Part shown: one piece after another, positions 18,076 through 26,673 of the stretch
Layout of the letters: every line of letters starts with the position of its first letter
Position numbering within the stretch: position 1 is the first letter of the stretch
Source of the DNA: an uncultured Flavobacteriales bacterium
GTDB taxonomy: Bacteria > Bacteroidota > Bacteroidia > Flavobacteriales > Crocinitomicaceae
Assembly: GCA_946480815.1 (NCBI GenBank)
Contig: CAMLLB010000001.1
Location: 1-64,000 of the forward strand
DNA: 64,000 nucleotides
Reading direction: 5' to 3'
The notes under the pieces: model-generated
What the model saw: the letters and a program-made list of their open reading frames with translations, nothing else
The model's database searches: none
What the model was told of the DNA's origin: nothing
Made by a program: the position numbers and the translations under genes

Positions 18076-18161
18076 CGTTCAATTTTCAAACTTTCCTCCG
18101 ATTACTTCCAAGTTCTCTTTGTGAAATCGCGCTAACGCTTATTTCTTATCACTAGCTTTCG

Positions 18162-20654
18162 CTAGTTCTTGTTTTGCGGTAAACTTAACAAATTCACAAA
18201 TAACCGGTATGCTCCAGGAATTCCTGCCGGTAATTCACGGAAAAATACCAAACCGGTGTAAACGAAATTTCCTTTTCCGTGTTTGGCAATGATCAAACTT
18301 CCTTTACTGGGTTTCTCATTCGGGTCCTGCATGGAAAATACCGTTTCATAATGCGCGTCCAGTTCCGTTGCAAAATAAATTCCACGTTCCTGGACCCAGC
18401 CTTCAAAGTCTTTTTGCGTAATGACATTCGGAGTATTCAGAACCGGATGTTTCGGATCTGTGAATTCTACTTTTGCATTATCGTCCGTTACCCGGTCTCT
18501 TGAAATCGTGAATGGATAAGGTCCGATCTTTGTCTCCATCGGTGCGATGCGGTTGTTGGTATTGTATTGAACGATCAGGTTTCCGCCTTGCTGTACATAA
18601 TTCATCAGTTTGTCATAATAGATCGGCATGCGGTCGTTGGTATTGTATGCGCGGATTCCTGTCACAATACTCGAATAAACGCTCAGATCTTCTTTCTCAA
18701 GTAATTCATCGGTTAATACAGTCACATCGTAGCCGATCTGCGTTAAACAAGCAGCAACGTTATCTCCGGCCCCGGGAATGTAAGCGATCTTATTTTTTGT
18801 CTTCTTCAGGTCAAGGAATACAATTTTTGCTTCTGCATCACTCAGGAAAAACTGGTACGGAATGTGGTCGTATTCGATACGTGTAATACTTTTGGTATAC
18901 TCACTTCCATCTACTGAAACCGATGCGCGTAATTGACCGTCTTTTCCATTTTTGTCGGGTGTCAGCATTGCTTTTACGATCTGTTCATCTCCTTTTTTCT
19001 CAAGGTTCACCTCCGGATTTTGAATCTCAATTTTCCAGCCTGCAGGAACCGATACTTTTACAATACCCTTTACTTTGGCCTGATTTGCTTTTACCGTAAA
19101 GGAAATTTCCTTCGGAGTTATGGCACTGAAAACAAAAACCTGGTCTGTGATATTGATGGTAACAGGAGGAAGGATTTCGAACGGGCGGTACACTTCTCCT
19201 TTTACCGGATCAGTAGCTTTAAAGACTAATCCGCGTTCGATATGAAAATCCATTCCGTCAATGCTTACATGATAAATCACACTTTTTGCTGCCTGATTTT
19301 CAGGTGAACCGATCAAAGCGGGATTCTTCACTGTGTACATTCCAACGGTATGGGGTTCTGTCAGCCAGTATGGTGCGGAATAAGAAGCCGTTTTTGGCAG
19401 GAGTTCCTTTTGTTCGATCGTTTCCAATTTGTTTTTTTTCAATTGCAGATCTGTTGCCTTATCTGTCTGACCGATGAGAGTTAAGGATTTTAATTTCACA
19501 TTTCCGGTGTTGCGGGCAATAATCTGGTTTGAAATGCTGATTTCATTTCCGGGGACAGCACTGTAATCGGAAACAGTAGATTCCATCCATAATCCTGCAC
19601 ATTGAATGATCAATTCCTGGCAAGCAGCCAATTTCAGTTTTTTCCAGTAACGAACATCCGGGTCTTTATCATCGATCTGTTGTAATTTGGAGTAAATAGT
19701 TTCCAAAGCCGGCAAAGAAAGTTCAGGATGTTGTGGATTAAAACCAGAGATACAGGCTGAAATAAGGGGTTCGAGATCCGTGGAAAGTGGAAGGCGCTTC
19801 CAGGAACTGTTTACGCTTTCAAATAGGTCCTTTTCAGCGGGTTCGCCTTTTAAGAATTTGAAGTATTCGATGCTTTCTCCACGTTGTTTTGCAGAACCGA
19901 ACCCCTGGCTTTTGTGCATGGAACGGCTATTTGCGGCAACTTCACCATAACTGATTCCCAGCAACGGATTGTAAGTCCCGACATCCTGTTTTAACTGATC
20001 CTCAGATGTAGTGTTGTTTCCTCCGAAATTGAACGTGTTCCAAAAGATGCGTTTGGTTTTCCAAACTTCCACTTCTTTCAATTGTTCAGGGAATTTTGTC
20101 GGATCGGCCGTCAGGTCAAAAGCTTCCATGGCTAAAATAGCGGAAGCGGTGTGATGTCCGTGCCCACCCTCACCGGTTGTGGGGAAACGACAAATAATTA
20201 TGTCCGGTTTGAATCGGCGGATAGCCAATACAACGTCTTTCAGGATACTGTCTTTGTTCCAGATCGTAAAGGTTTCTTCCGGATTTTTTGAAAACCCGAA
20301 ATCGTTTGCACGTGTGAAAAATTGTTCCGCTCCGTCTATTCTTCTGGCAGCTAATAGTTCTTGTGTACGGATCAGCCCCAAAGCCTCACCTTGTTCTTTC
20401 CCGATCAGGTTTTGTCCACCATCACCACGTGTAAGTGAGAGATAACCCGTTCTGAAATTTTTCTCTTTTGCAAGGTAACCGAGTAAGCGGGTATTCTCGT
20501 CATCGGGATGGGCGGCAACATAAAGTACAGAACCAACCGTGTTCAGTTTTTTTAAACCAAGAAGAATTTCCGCTGAATTGAGTTCGGGTGAAGTTTGAGC
20601 GATTAAGTTTTGTCCTAATAAAAGTGCAAGAAGGAGTGTGAATTGTTTTGTCAT
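18162..20654 (-). CDS. PIG-L family deacetylase, multidomain, secreted
   Basis: The 830-residue protein has a signal peptide (FTLLLALLLGQNLIA). Residues about 40-270 are the PIG-L/LmbE zinc deacetylase domain: VLYVAAHPDDENTRLLGYL carries the AHPDDE metal site, then SLTRGDGGQN, and a GEGGHGHHTAS segment supplies the other ligands. The middle (about 370-600) looks like beta-sandwich domains (VSVPAGWKIEIQNPEVNL), and residues about 610-760 resemble a class I glutamine-amidotransferase-like domain (KIAYIPGAGDNVAACLTQIGYDVTVLTDELL). The family removes N-acetyl groups from sugars; this large secreted type is common in Bacteroidota and its substrate is unknown. A small palindrome overlaps the stop codon (18151-18166). 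Confidence 0.9.
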   Translation of the reverse strand: MTKQFTLLLALLLGQNLIAQTSPELNSAEILLGLKKLNTVGSVLYVAAHPDDENTRLLGYLAKEKNFRTGYLSLTRGDGGQNLIGKEQGEALGLIRTQELLAARRIDGAEQFFTRANDFGFSKNPEETFTIWNKDSILKDVVLAIRRFKPDIIICRFPTTGEGGHGHHTASAILAMEAFDLTADPTKFPEQLKEVEVWKTKRIFWNTFNFGGNNTTSEDQLKQDVGTYNPLLGISYGEVAANSRSMHKSQGFGSAKQRGESIEYFKFLKGEPAEKDLFESVNSSWKRLPLSTDLEPLISACISGFNPQHPELSLPALETIYSKLQQIDDKDPDVRYWKKLKLAACQELIIQCAGLWMESTVSDYSAVPGNEISISNQIIARNTGNVKLKSLTLIGQTDKATDLQLKKNKLETIEQKELLPKTASYSAPYWLTEPHTVGMYTVKNPALIGSPENQAAKSVIYHVSIDGMDFHIERGLVFKATDPVKGEVYRPFEILPPVTINITDQVFVFSAITPKEISFTVKANQAKVKGIVKVSVPAGWKIEIQNPEVNLEKKGDEQIVKAMLTPDKNGKDGQLRASVSVDGSEYTKSITRIEYDHIPYQFFLSDAEAKIVFLDLKKTKNKIAYIPGAGDNVAACLTQIGYDVTVLTDELLEKEDLSVYSSIVTGIRAYNTNDRMPIYYDKLMNYVQQGGNLIVQYNTNNRIAPMETKIGPYPFTISRDRVTDDNAKVEFTDPKHPVLNTPNVITQKDFEGWVQERGIYFATELDAHYETVFSMQDPNEKPSKGSLIIAKHGKGNFVYTGLVFFRELPAGIPGAYRLFVNLLSLPQNKN

Positions 20655-20925
20655 GTTGTGTGTATGTGTAATATCGTGCGCAATAATACAGGAAATCTGG
20701 AATTGAGGCTCAAAATCATCTTGTCTTTAACAATTCTTTACCATAATGGCTGTTGTATTTTACTTTGCAGCCAAATATTTTAATGTGGAAATTATGAGAA
20801 ATGCACAGTTTAAAAGTTAGTTGATATATATTAACTGGCTGTATTTGTATAAGTTATTTTTATTTTTATTCAAATAATATTGAAAATTATATGAATAATT
20901 GTATTTTTCACTTCCACTATTTCGG

Positions 20926-20933
20926 TAACTTTG
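20926..20933 (+). promoter_or_regulatory. -7 box TAACTTTG only 4 bases before the antitoxin ATG
   Basis: An exact match to TAnnTTTG, with only four bases (TACT) before the ATG at 20938. The box contains an in-frame TAA, so the coding frame cannot extend upstream. If used, it gives a leaderless mRNA. Confidence 0.6.
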
Positions 20934-20937
20934 TACT

Positions 20938-21429
20938 ATGAATGCAATATCATTAGATAATTTTTACAAGCAAATAGATTCAATAGCAATTGAGGCTCAA
21001 AGAAAAGAGTCTAGGATTCCATTGTATGCAAAATTTGTAAATTATCTATCGTTTATTAGAGGATTGTTCAAAATTAAGGGGATATCTGCTAAATTTACAA
21101 ATGAATTCAATGCTATTACAACAGGAGTTTTAGAATTAATTCCAGAGATTTCGGACTTATCAAAAGATGACGCTACTAAACTTTATAATAAAATCGGAAA
21201 TGGTACAATCAGATTGATTCGATTAAAAGAAAAATTAGCATCAATCGAATATTTAGGGAATCCTGAATTGGAAACATCCATAAATAAATGCCTTGATAGT
21301 TTTTATGTATTAGAAGCTAGATTAAAAAAAGTTGCAAAAAAAGAAACTACTATTCCTACTGATTCAACGTTGAAAACAGCATTAACTACAATGTCAATGA
21401 AGAATATCAGTTCCAAATTGACAAAGTAA
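20938..21429 (+). CDS. Putative antitoxin partner of a MazF/PemK-like toxin
   Basis: A 163-residue protein of no family that I recognise. It is basic and predicted mostly helical, with segments such as YKQIDSIAIEAQRKESRI, FRGLFKIKG-like turns and LYNKIGNGTIRLIRLKEKLASIEYL. The only usable start is the ATG at 20938, because a stop lies in frame 12 bases upstream and the next Met is near the C-terminus. It ends 4 bases before the MazF-like gene. Position and size suggest that it is the antitoxin, but it lacks an obvious ribbon-helix-helix, AbrB or HTH motif. The region is clearly richer in A and T than its neighbours, suggesting acquisition by transfer. Confidence 0.55.
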   Translation: MNAISLDNFYKQIDSIAIEAQRKESRIPLYAKFVNYLSFIRGLFKIKGISAKFTNEFNAITTGVLELIPEISDLSKDDATKLYNKIGNGTIRLIRLKEKLASIEYLGNPELETSINKCLDSFYVLEARLKKVAKKETTIPTDSTLKTALTTMSMKNISSKLTK

Positions 21430-21433
21430 TTTA

Positions 21434-21802
21434 ATGGGCTATTCAAGAGGTGAAATTGTTGAGGTTCAGTTCCGATTACCTCCAGACGGAAGACTTGAGG
21501 AACATCCTGTCGTTGTAATATCTAATTCCGAAGTAAATAACGATGAAGGTGGATTTACAGGTGTTATGATGTCAACGACAGACCCAGATGATGAATATTC
21601 CTTCGAAGTAACAGACAATATGGTTACGGTACCATTTAATGATGGGAGACATCGTGAAATTAGACTCCATTTGATCGGCAACTTCATTGACAAAGACGTC
21701 ATCCCAGGTACGCATAAAAGAACTTTGCTTAAAGACGATCACTTTCGAAGATTGATTATTTTAATTAATGAAATAACTTTCGGTATGGAAGTGAAGTTTT
21801 AA
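21434..21802 (+). CDS. MazF/PemK-like type II toxin (putative mRNA interferase)
   Basis: The 122-residue protein begins YSRGEIVEVQFRLPPDGRLEEHPVVVIS, matching the RGdIv.v.f...g....RPvvVis opening of the MazF/PemK/Kid fold. A middle segment (TVPFNDGRHREIRLHLIGNFIDKDVI) corresponds to the strand region carrying the active residues, and the length matches family size (110-130). Family members cleave RNA at short motifs, and their antitoxin is usually encoded just upstream, as the 163-residue gene is here. A strict MazF catalytic Arg/Thr pair cannot be assigned with confidence from the sequence alone. Confidence 0.72.
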   Translation: MGYSRGEIVEVQFRLPPDGRLEEHPVVVISNSEVNNDEGGFTGVMMSTTDPDDEYSFEVTDNMVTVPFNDGRHREIRLHLIGNFIDKDVIPGTHKRTLLKDDHFRRLIILINEITFGMEVKF

Positions 21803-21929
21803 TTTTAAATGAGTTTTATTCAGACAAACTTCTTTAACATTTCTTTCAATAATTACAAGAGAGTTCCAGTTCCTTTTTCGTAACTTGAATAAGGCTTTTA
21901 CAATTTAAGGGAGCTTAAAGCAAGAAGTC

Positions 21930-22388
21930 ATGATAGTGAGAATTGTACTTTTTTTAGCTGTCAATTTTGCAGCTTTAGTCATTGGTGGTCTTTTCACCGA
22001 AACGGGTGTGACGTCCGAATGGTACCTGGGTTTGAGCAAAGCACCATGGACTCCGCCGGGATGGGTATTTGGTGCAGCCTGGACAACGATCATGGTTTGC
22101 TTCGCAATTTACATGGCAATGGCAATGGAAAAGGTTGCCAATACAAAAGAACTTCTTGCACTGTTTTCTATTCAATGGGTACTGAATGTACTTTGGAACC
22201 CGGTGTTTTTTTACTTTCATTACCTAACGGCAGCATTGATAATTATCAGCGTGTTAACCATTCTGATCGGCGTATTCCTGTTCCGGTATGGAGCAGTCAT
22301 GAGATTTAGATCAATCCTGTTGATACCTTATTTTATTTGGTTGTTGATCGCAACATCCCTGAATACCTATGTTTGGTCCGCTAATTAG
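21930..22388 (+). CDS. tspO: TspO/MBR family membrane protein
   Basis: The 152-residue protein has five predicted membrane helices and the family signature: WYLGLSKAPWTPPGWVFGAAWTTIMVCFAIYM early on, with the conserved Trp and Pro residues of the ligand pocket, then ALFSIQWVLNVLWNPVFFYFHY and FIWLLIATSLNTYVWSAN. TspO proteins bind porphyrins and related ligands in the membrane and act in stress responses. It is likely transcribed alone. A stem-loop with an 11-base stem (22422-22453) follows the stop, though without a long T-run. Confidence 0.93.
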   Translation: MIVRIVLFLAVNFAALVIGGLFTETGVTSEWYLGLSKAPWTPPGWVFGAAWTTIMVCFAIYMAMAMEKVANTKELLALFSIQWVLNVLWNPVFFYFHYLTAALIIISVLTILIGVFLFRYGAVMRFRSILLIPYFIWLLIATSLNTYVWSAN

Positions 22389-22714
22389 CTTGAAAAACAA
22401 TGAGCAATTATAAATGACCTGAATTATCAAGAAGGAATATGTTCTTGATAATTAATAATTGACAATTCCCCTTACATAAGAGTAAATTTTTCAGCTCCCT
22501 TTCAGAATAAAAAACTTAAAAAATGATACTTTATGGGTCAAGCATAGATCAAGGGAGGATAGAGCGTAGGTAAAGCGTAGATAGAGCGTTGTCTGTACTA
22601 AAATTTAACACCTGATTTTACTGGGGTTTCAGAACATAAGCTCCGTTTTTGTCCTGACTCTTGACTCCCGATGTCCTGACTCATTTTTCTCATAAATGCA
22701 ACACGCTGCAGGGA
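22389..22714. other. Non-coding region with stem-loop and short degenerate repeats
   Basis: These 326 bases between convergent tspO and the MFS gene hold no credible gene. An 11-base stem AATTATCAAGA / TCTTGATAATT (22422-22432 with 22443-22453) may end the tspO transcript. A degenerate tandem of GATAGAGCGTAG-like units lies at 22558-22590, and the decamer GTCCTGACTC occurs twice near 22651 and 22673. Confidence 0.5.
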
Positions 22715-23998
22715 TCACAATTCGGAATGGTCCTTCGTGTCCTTCATAAACAGGTAAACAATCAGCGAAATAGCGATACATCCTGTAACATACCAGTAGA
22801 ACCAGGATTCGTGTCCCGCACCTTTAAACCACAAAGCAATGTATTCGGCCGTTCCTCCGAAAAGGGCAACCGTTAACGCATAGGGGAGGCCCACACCCAG
22901 GGCGCGGACTTCTGCCGGGAATAATTCGGCTTTTACAATAGCATTGATACTGGTGTAACCGCTCACAATAATCAATCCCGCCATAAGCAGGAAAAAAGAA
23001 GTCCATGCAGAATGCGTATGACTCAATGCCGTAAGCAAAGGAACCGTAAATAAGGTTCCCAATACACCGAAACCGATCAGTAAAGGTTTTCGCCCGATCC
23101 GGTCAGACAAAGCACCGAAGAATGGTTGCAAAATGACGAAAATCAACAAACTTACGAATGAAATAAGCGTAGAAATATCTTTGCTCAAACCAACGGTATT
23201 CACCAAAAATTTTTGCATGTAATTGGTATAGGTATAGAAAGCAAGTGTTCCACCCAATGTGAGGCCGATAACCAACAAGATGGCTTTTGGATGTCGTAAC
23301 AATTCCCTGATGGTTCCTTTGGACTTTTCCTGGCGTAGGTTCTGTTCTTCGAAAGCTTCTGTTTCATGCAGATTACTGCGAAGATATAAGGCAACAAGAG
23401 CTAATATCGCTCCGATCACGAATGGGATCCGCCAACCCCAATCCTGTAATTGTTGTTCGGTTAAGATCAATTTTTGCAGCAAGAGTTGAATCCCAAGCGC
23501 AATCAGCAATCCCCCGACCAAAGTTACATATTGAAAGCTGGAATAAAACCCGCGACGGTTCTCAGTAGCCATTTCACTTAAATAGGTTGCCGAAACACCA
23601 TATTCGCCGCCTACACTGAGCCCTTGCAAAAGGCGCGCAATCAGGAGCAGGACAGGTGCCAAAACTCCGATTGTGGAGTAGGATGGCGTCATAGCGATTA
23701 GCAAAGACCCGAATGACATCAGCAAAACAGAAAGTGTCATGGCCTGTTTTCGCCCGATCCGGTCGGCAATTCCCCCGAACATCCATCCTCCGATGGGCCG
23801 CATTAAGAAACCGACCGCAAAAATCCCTGCCGTATTAAGTAATTGGGCAGTTCGATTTGCTTCCGGGAAAAAAACACCTGAAAAATAGAGCGAAAATGCC
23901 GAGTAAGCATACCAGTCGTACCATTCTACCAGGTTCCCGATCGAACCTCCGATGATGGATTTCAAACGCTGAACAGCTATTTTTTCTTCCTGTTTCAT
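22715..23998 (-). CDS. MFS transporter, metabolite:H+ symporter (MHS) type
   Basis: The ATG at 23998 (MKQEEKIAVQRLKSIIGG) gives 427 residues; an upstream extension to 24070 is implausible. There are twelve predicted helices. IGGSIGNLVEWYDWYAYSAFSLYFSGVFFP, FLMRPIGGWMFGGIADRIGRKQAM (the MFS loop motif) and GLSVGGEYGVSATYLSEMA are typical of the MHS family (ProP, KgtP, ShiA), which import osmolytes or carboxylates with protons. The substrate is not known. On the minus strand a TAATTTTA box lies close to the ATG but is an imperfect promoter match. Confidence 0.92.
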   Translation of the reverse strand: MKQEEKIAVQRLKSIIGGSIGNLVEWYDWYAYSAFSLYFSGVFFPEANRTAQLLNTAGIFAVGFLMRPIGGWMFGGIADRIGRKQAMTLSVLLMSFGSLLIAMTPSYSTIGVLAPVLLLIARLLQGLSVGGEYGVSATYLSEMATENRRGFYSSFQYVTLVGGLLIALGIQLLLQKLILTEQQLQDWGWRIPFVIGAILALVALYLRSNLHETEAFEEQNLRQEKSKGTIRELLRHPKAILLVIGLTLGGTLAFYTYTNYMQKFLVNTVGLSKDISTLISFVSLLIFVILQPFFGALSDRIGRKPLLIGFGVLGTLFTVPLLTALSHTHSAWTSFFLLMAGLIIVSGYTSINAIVKAELFPAEVRALGVGLPYALTVALFGGTAEYIALWFKGAGHESWFYWYVTGCIAISLIVYLFMKDTKDHSEL

Positions 23999-24309
23999 GA
24001 GGTGTAAAATTAGTAGTTTTTTTATTAAATTTATTTTCCCTGAAAGCATTGATTTCACTGGGTTTTTCAACTTTTTTCAGTGCCTCATATAGGTCGTAAA
24101 TACACTACGTTCTACATCCCTATCTTTGTCTTATCAAAATGAAACAAATGAGACAATTTCTAAGGACAAGCGATAAGCACTCCATTTACTGATCAACTGA
24201 ACCTAAATCACCACCGGCCAACCTAACCACCACTACCGAAACCACCTGCCACTTTTAGATGAAACCTAACCACTATTCATCTACATAACCAACCACTACT
24301 ACTTTGTAA

Positions 24310-24344
24310 ATTGCAGTGAATTCAGGCTACTGATTCACTGCAAT
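24310..24344. repeat. Perfect 12-base-pair hairpin
   Basis: ATTGCAGTGAAT / ATTCACTGCAAT (24310-24321 with 24333-24344) with an 11-base loop. It lies 51 bases upstream of ogt. No long T-run follows, so it is not a standard terminator. Confidence 0.75.
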
Positions 24345-24377
24345 TCGTTATATTAGGAAATTCGTTTTTGTAATTCG

Positions 24378-24385
24378 TATTTTTG
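24378..24385 (+). promoter_or_regulatory. -7 box TATTTTTG upstream of ogt
   Basis: It matches TAnnTTTG and ends 9 bases before the ogt ATG, so the leader would be only a few bases long. Confidence 0.45.
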
Positions 24386-24394
24386 AATTAAATC

Positions 24395-24919
24395 ATGGTT
24401 TACCTGCAATACTTCCACACACCTTACGGTGAATTGGTCCTCGGAGAATCCGGCGGGGAATTGTGTTTGTGCGACTGGAAGTACCGTAAAATGCGGGAAC
24501 AGATAGATTCACGGATTCAAACGGGGCTACAGGCAGAGTTTAAACTGGAAGAAACAGACCTGTTGGATGAAGCTAAATCCCAGCTCAACGAATACTTTGC
24601 AAAAGAGCGTATCACATTCGATCTTCCGCTTTTATTTGTGGGAAGTGATTTCCAGAAATCCGTTTGGGAGAAATTACTCACGATTCCATATGGAAAGACG
24701 ACAAGTTACCTGGAACTTTCCCGGACCCTCGGAGATGAAAAAGCAATTCGTGCAGTTGCTACTGCGAACGGGGCCAATGCCATTTCGATCATTGTTCCCT
24801 GTCATCGCGTCATTGGAAGTGACGGAAGCTTAACGGGTTACGCAGGCGGACTGAATGCAAAACAAAAACTCCTGCAACTGGAAGGGATGAATTTTGGTGA
24901 GCAGTTAGAATTATTCTGA
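24395..24919 (+). CDS. ogt: Methylated-DNA--protein-cysteine S-methyltransferase
   Basis: The 174-residue protein repairs O6-methylguanine by moving the alkyl group to its own cysteine. The active site IVPCHRVIGSDGSLTGYAGGL (about 146-166) carries the PCHR motif, and the DNA-binding helix FQKSVWEKLLTIPYGKTTSYLELSRTLGDEKAIRAVATANGAN is intact. The N-terminal domain is short, as in single-domain Ogt. It is preceded by a promoter box and an unusual hairpin region and appears to be transcribed alone. Confidence 0.95.
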   Translation: MVYLQYFHTPYGELVLGESGGELCLCDWKYRKMREQIDSRIQTGLQAEFKLEETDLLDEAKSQLNEYFAKERITFDLPLLFVGSDFQKSVWEKLLTIPYGKTTSYLELSRTLGDEKAIRAVATANGANAISIIVPCHRVIGSDGSLTGYAGGLNAKQKLLQLEGMNFGEQLELF

Positions 24920-25034
24920 CCGTTAAAAGATCCTGTAAATGTTAAATATTCATTAAAAAAGCAATTCAACTCGTTGCTAACTTCCCTAAATTCAATTGGT
25001 TTCCAAAAGTATACTAGTATCTGAAAGAAATTAA

Positions 25035-25067
25035 TTTGGTTACAATAGAAATATTTACCTAGGTTTG
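25035..25067 (+). promoter_or_regulatory. Promoter TTTG-N21-TAGGTTTG
   Basis: -33 element TTTG at 25035-25038 and -7 element TAGGTTTG at 25060-25067, with 21 bases between them, which fits the Bacteroidota consensus. It lies 17 bases before the membrane protein gene at 25085. Confidence 0.6.
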
Positions 25068-25084
25068 TATCTCAAAAATTTGAT

Positions 25085-25489
25085 ATGAATTTAACGAAAG
25101 GAATCTTGTTGGGTGTAACCAGCGGAATAGTAGCATCAGGAGTAAGTATGTTGTATAACAAGGTATACAGTGAGGCCTTTTACATTGATTTTCACACAGT
25201 GTTGAATGCATCGGGAATGATTATGGCTTGCATGATCGGGTGTATTTTAATGGCATTGGGATATGTAATCGCTGCTCGTTTAAAAAGACCGCTTTTGATT
25301 CCAATCTTAAATGTTTTATATTGTATCCTGAGTTTTGCAAGCATCATCGGAGTGTTGTCGTTTAAACTTCCTTTGGATGTAGAATTTCCTGAAATGTTCC
25401 CGGGATTAGCTGTTCCGATGCATTTCTTCCCTGCTTTGAGCTTTTTAGCTCTGGTTCCATTTTTTTGGAAACACGAATCACGTAATTAA
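25085..25489 (+). CDS. Small membrane protein of unknown function
   Basis: A 134-residue protein with four predicted membrane helices: GILLGVTSGIVASGVSMLY, ASGMIMACMIGCILMALGYVIA, LIPILNVLYCILSFASIIGV and AVPMHFFPALSFLALVPFFW. I do not recognise the family. A good promoter lies just upstream. The two YceI genes follow on the same strand after a 64-base gap, so it may be transcribed with them, which would hint at a lipid or isoprenoid-related membrane role (weak inference). Confidence 0.8.
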   Translation: MNLTKGILLGVTSGIVASGVSMLYNKVYSEAFYIDFHTVLNASGMIMACMIGCILMALGYVIAARLKRPLLIPILNVLYCILSFASIIGVLSFKLPLDVEFPEMFPGLAVPMHFFPALSFLALVPFFWKHESRN

Positions 25490-25553
25490 ATTAAAGAAGC
25501 GGAAAAGCCGAACACCGTAACACAAAGTAGGCGCTTAAAACAATCAAACAAAT

Positions 25554-26138
25554 ATGAAACGTTCAGTAACAATTATCGCGGCTGCTTTCGCAGGTTTAGC
25601 GTTGTCTTTCACAGTTGCAACATCATCTATCTGGTCTTCTGACGCAACACACTCAAGACTTGGGTTTACAGTAAAACACATGGGAATCTCCGATTTCAAC
25701 GGGAGCTTCAACACGTATGAGGTTAAAATGACCGCTACAAAAGAAGATTTTTCTGATGCAAAAGTGGAATTAACAGGTGACATCGCAAGTATCAACACCG
25801 CAAACGAAATGCGCGATAACCACTTGAAAGGTGCGGATTTCTTCGATGCTGAGAAATTCCCGAAATTCACATTCGTGAGTAAATCATTTACAAAAGTTGC
25901 AAAATCTAAAAACGAATTCAAAGTAGTTGGTGATTTAACATTGCACGGTGTAACGAAAGAAGTTACAATGACTGCTGTTCATAACGGGACAATTACAAAC
26001 CCAATGAACAAAAAAGAAGTAAGCGGTTTCAAAATGACAGGAACAATTAACAGACTTGACTTCAAAGTTGGTGGAGAAAACCCAGGTTTGAGCAATGATG
26101 TACACGTTACTGCTGACTTGGAATTGGTTAAAGAATAA
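25554..26138 (+). CDS. YceI family periplasmic protein, copy 1
   Basis: The 194-residue protein has a signal peptide (RSVTIIAAAFAGLALSFTVA) and the YceI lipocalin-like barrel: WSSDATHSRLGFTVKHMGISDFNGSF, IASINTANEMRDNHLKGADFFDAEKFPKFTFVS and FKVVGDLTLHGVTKEVTM, ending GTINRLDFKVGGENPGLSNDVHVTADLELVK. YceI proteins bind isoprenoids such as polyprenyl chains. It ends 2 bases before a second YceI gene, so the pair is one transcription unit. Confidence 0.95.
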   Translation: MKRSVTIIAAAFAGLALSFTVATSSIWSSDATHSRLGFTVKHMGISDFNGSFNTYEVKMTATKEDFSDAKVELTGDIASINTANEMRDNHLKGADFFDAEKFPKFTFVSKSFTKVAKSKNEFKVVGDLTLHGVTKEVTMTAVHNGTITNPMNKKEVSGFKMTGTINRLDFKVGGENPGLSNDVHVTADLELVKE

Positions 26139-26140
26139 TC

Positions 26141-26671
26141 ATGAAAAGAACAGTTTCTTTGATGGCAATACTCCTCCTGATTGGGGGAGTATTTGCATTC
26201 ACGCAAGTAAAAACGTGGAAGATCGGGAAAGATTACAGCGTTGATTTCTCTGCAAAGGGAGTAAACGGGATCTTTAAAACGATGACCGGTACTGTCAATT
26301 TTGACGAAGCGAAGTTATCCGAGTCCAAATTTGTTTTTACTATTGATGTGAATTCGATCAATACCGGGAACGGTTTGCAAAACAAACATGCTTTAGGGGA
26401 TGAGTGGTTCAATGCAGACAAGTACCCGAACATCAAATTTACGTCTTCTTCCTTCGAAAAAAAGGATAACGGGTATTCCGTGAAAGGAAAACTGACAGTG
26501 AAAGATGTAACAAAAGAGGTGACAATTCCATTCACTTTTACAAAATCCGGTAGCAAGGGGAAAATTACTTCCTCGTTCTCAGTTGATCGCTCTGCCTACA
26601 ATGTAGGAAAAGCCGGCGGCGATGTGGGAAGTACCATTAAAATCAATGTTACGATTCCGGTAACGAAATAA
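26141..26671 (+). CDS. YceI family periplasmic protein, copy 2
   Basis: The 176-residue protein has a signal peptide (LMAILLLIGGVFAFTQ) and a YceI barrel: WKIGKDYSVDFSAKGVNGIFKTMTGTVNFDEAKL, VNSINTGNGLQNKHALGDEWFNADKYPNIKFTSSSF and YSVKGKLTVKDVTKEVTIPFTF. It is clearly divergent from copy 1 next door, so this is an old duplication or a paired system rather than a recent one. A palindrome pair and a terminator follow the stop. Confidence 0.95.
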   Translation: MKRTVSLMAILLLIGGVFAFTQVKTWKIGKDYSVDFSAKGVNGIFKTMTGTVNFDEAKLSESKFVFTIDVNSINTGNGLQNKHALGDEWFNADKYPNIKFTSSSFEKKDNGYSVKGKLTVKDVTKEVTIPFTFTKSGSKGKITSSFSVDRSAYNVGKAGGDVGSTIKINVTIPVTK

Positions 26672-26673
26672 GA

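Larger units (their letters stand above)
24071..24394 (+). other. Unexplained non-coding stretch: promoter box, mini-ORF, G-poor tract, perfect hairpin
   Basis: A TATCTTTG box at 24121-24128 matches the -7 consensus. It is followed by a 17-codon mini-ORF (ATG at 24139, TGA ending at 24192) and then about 100 bases that are nearly free of G and rich in ACC and AACC (24200-24300). The stretch ends in a perfect 12-base hairpin (24310-24344) before the ogt promoter. This could be a small RNA or a leader; no protein gene is supported. Confidence 0.4.

Noticed and set aside
24139..24192. 17-codon mini-ORF downstream of a promoter box
   Set aside because: Too short to call a gene without conservation data; it is mentioned only as part of the unexplained region at 24071-24394.
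26141..26671. Recent duplication of the YceI gene
   Set aside because: The two neighbouring YceI proteins share family motifs but differ widely in sequence, so a recent copy event is not supported.
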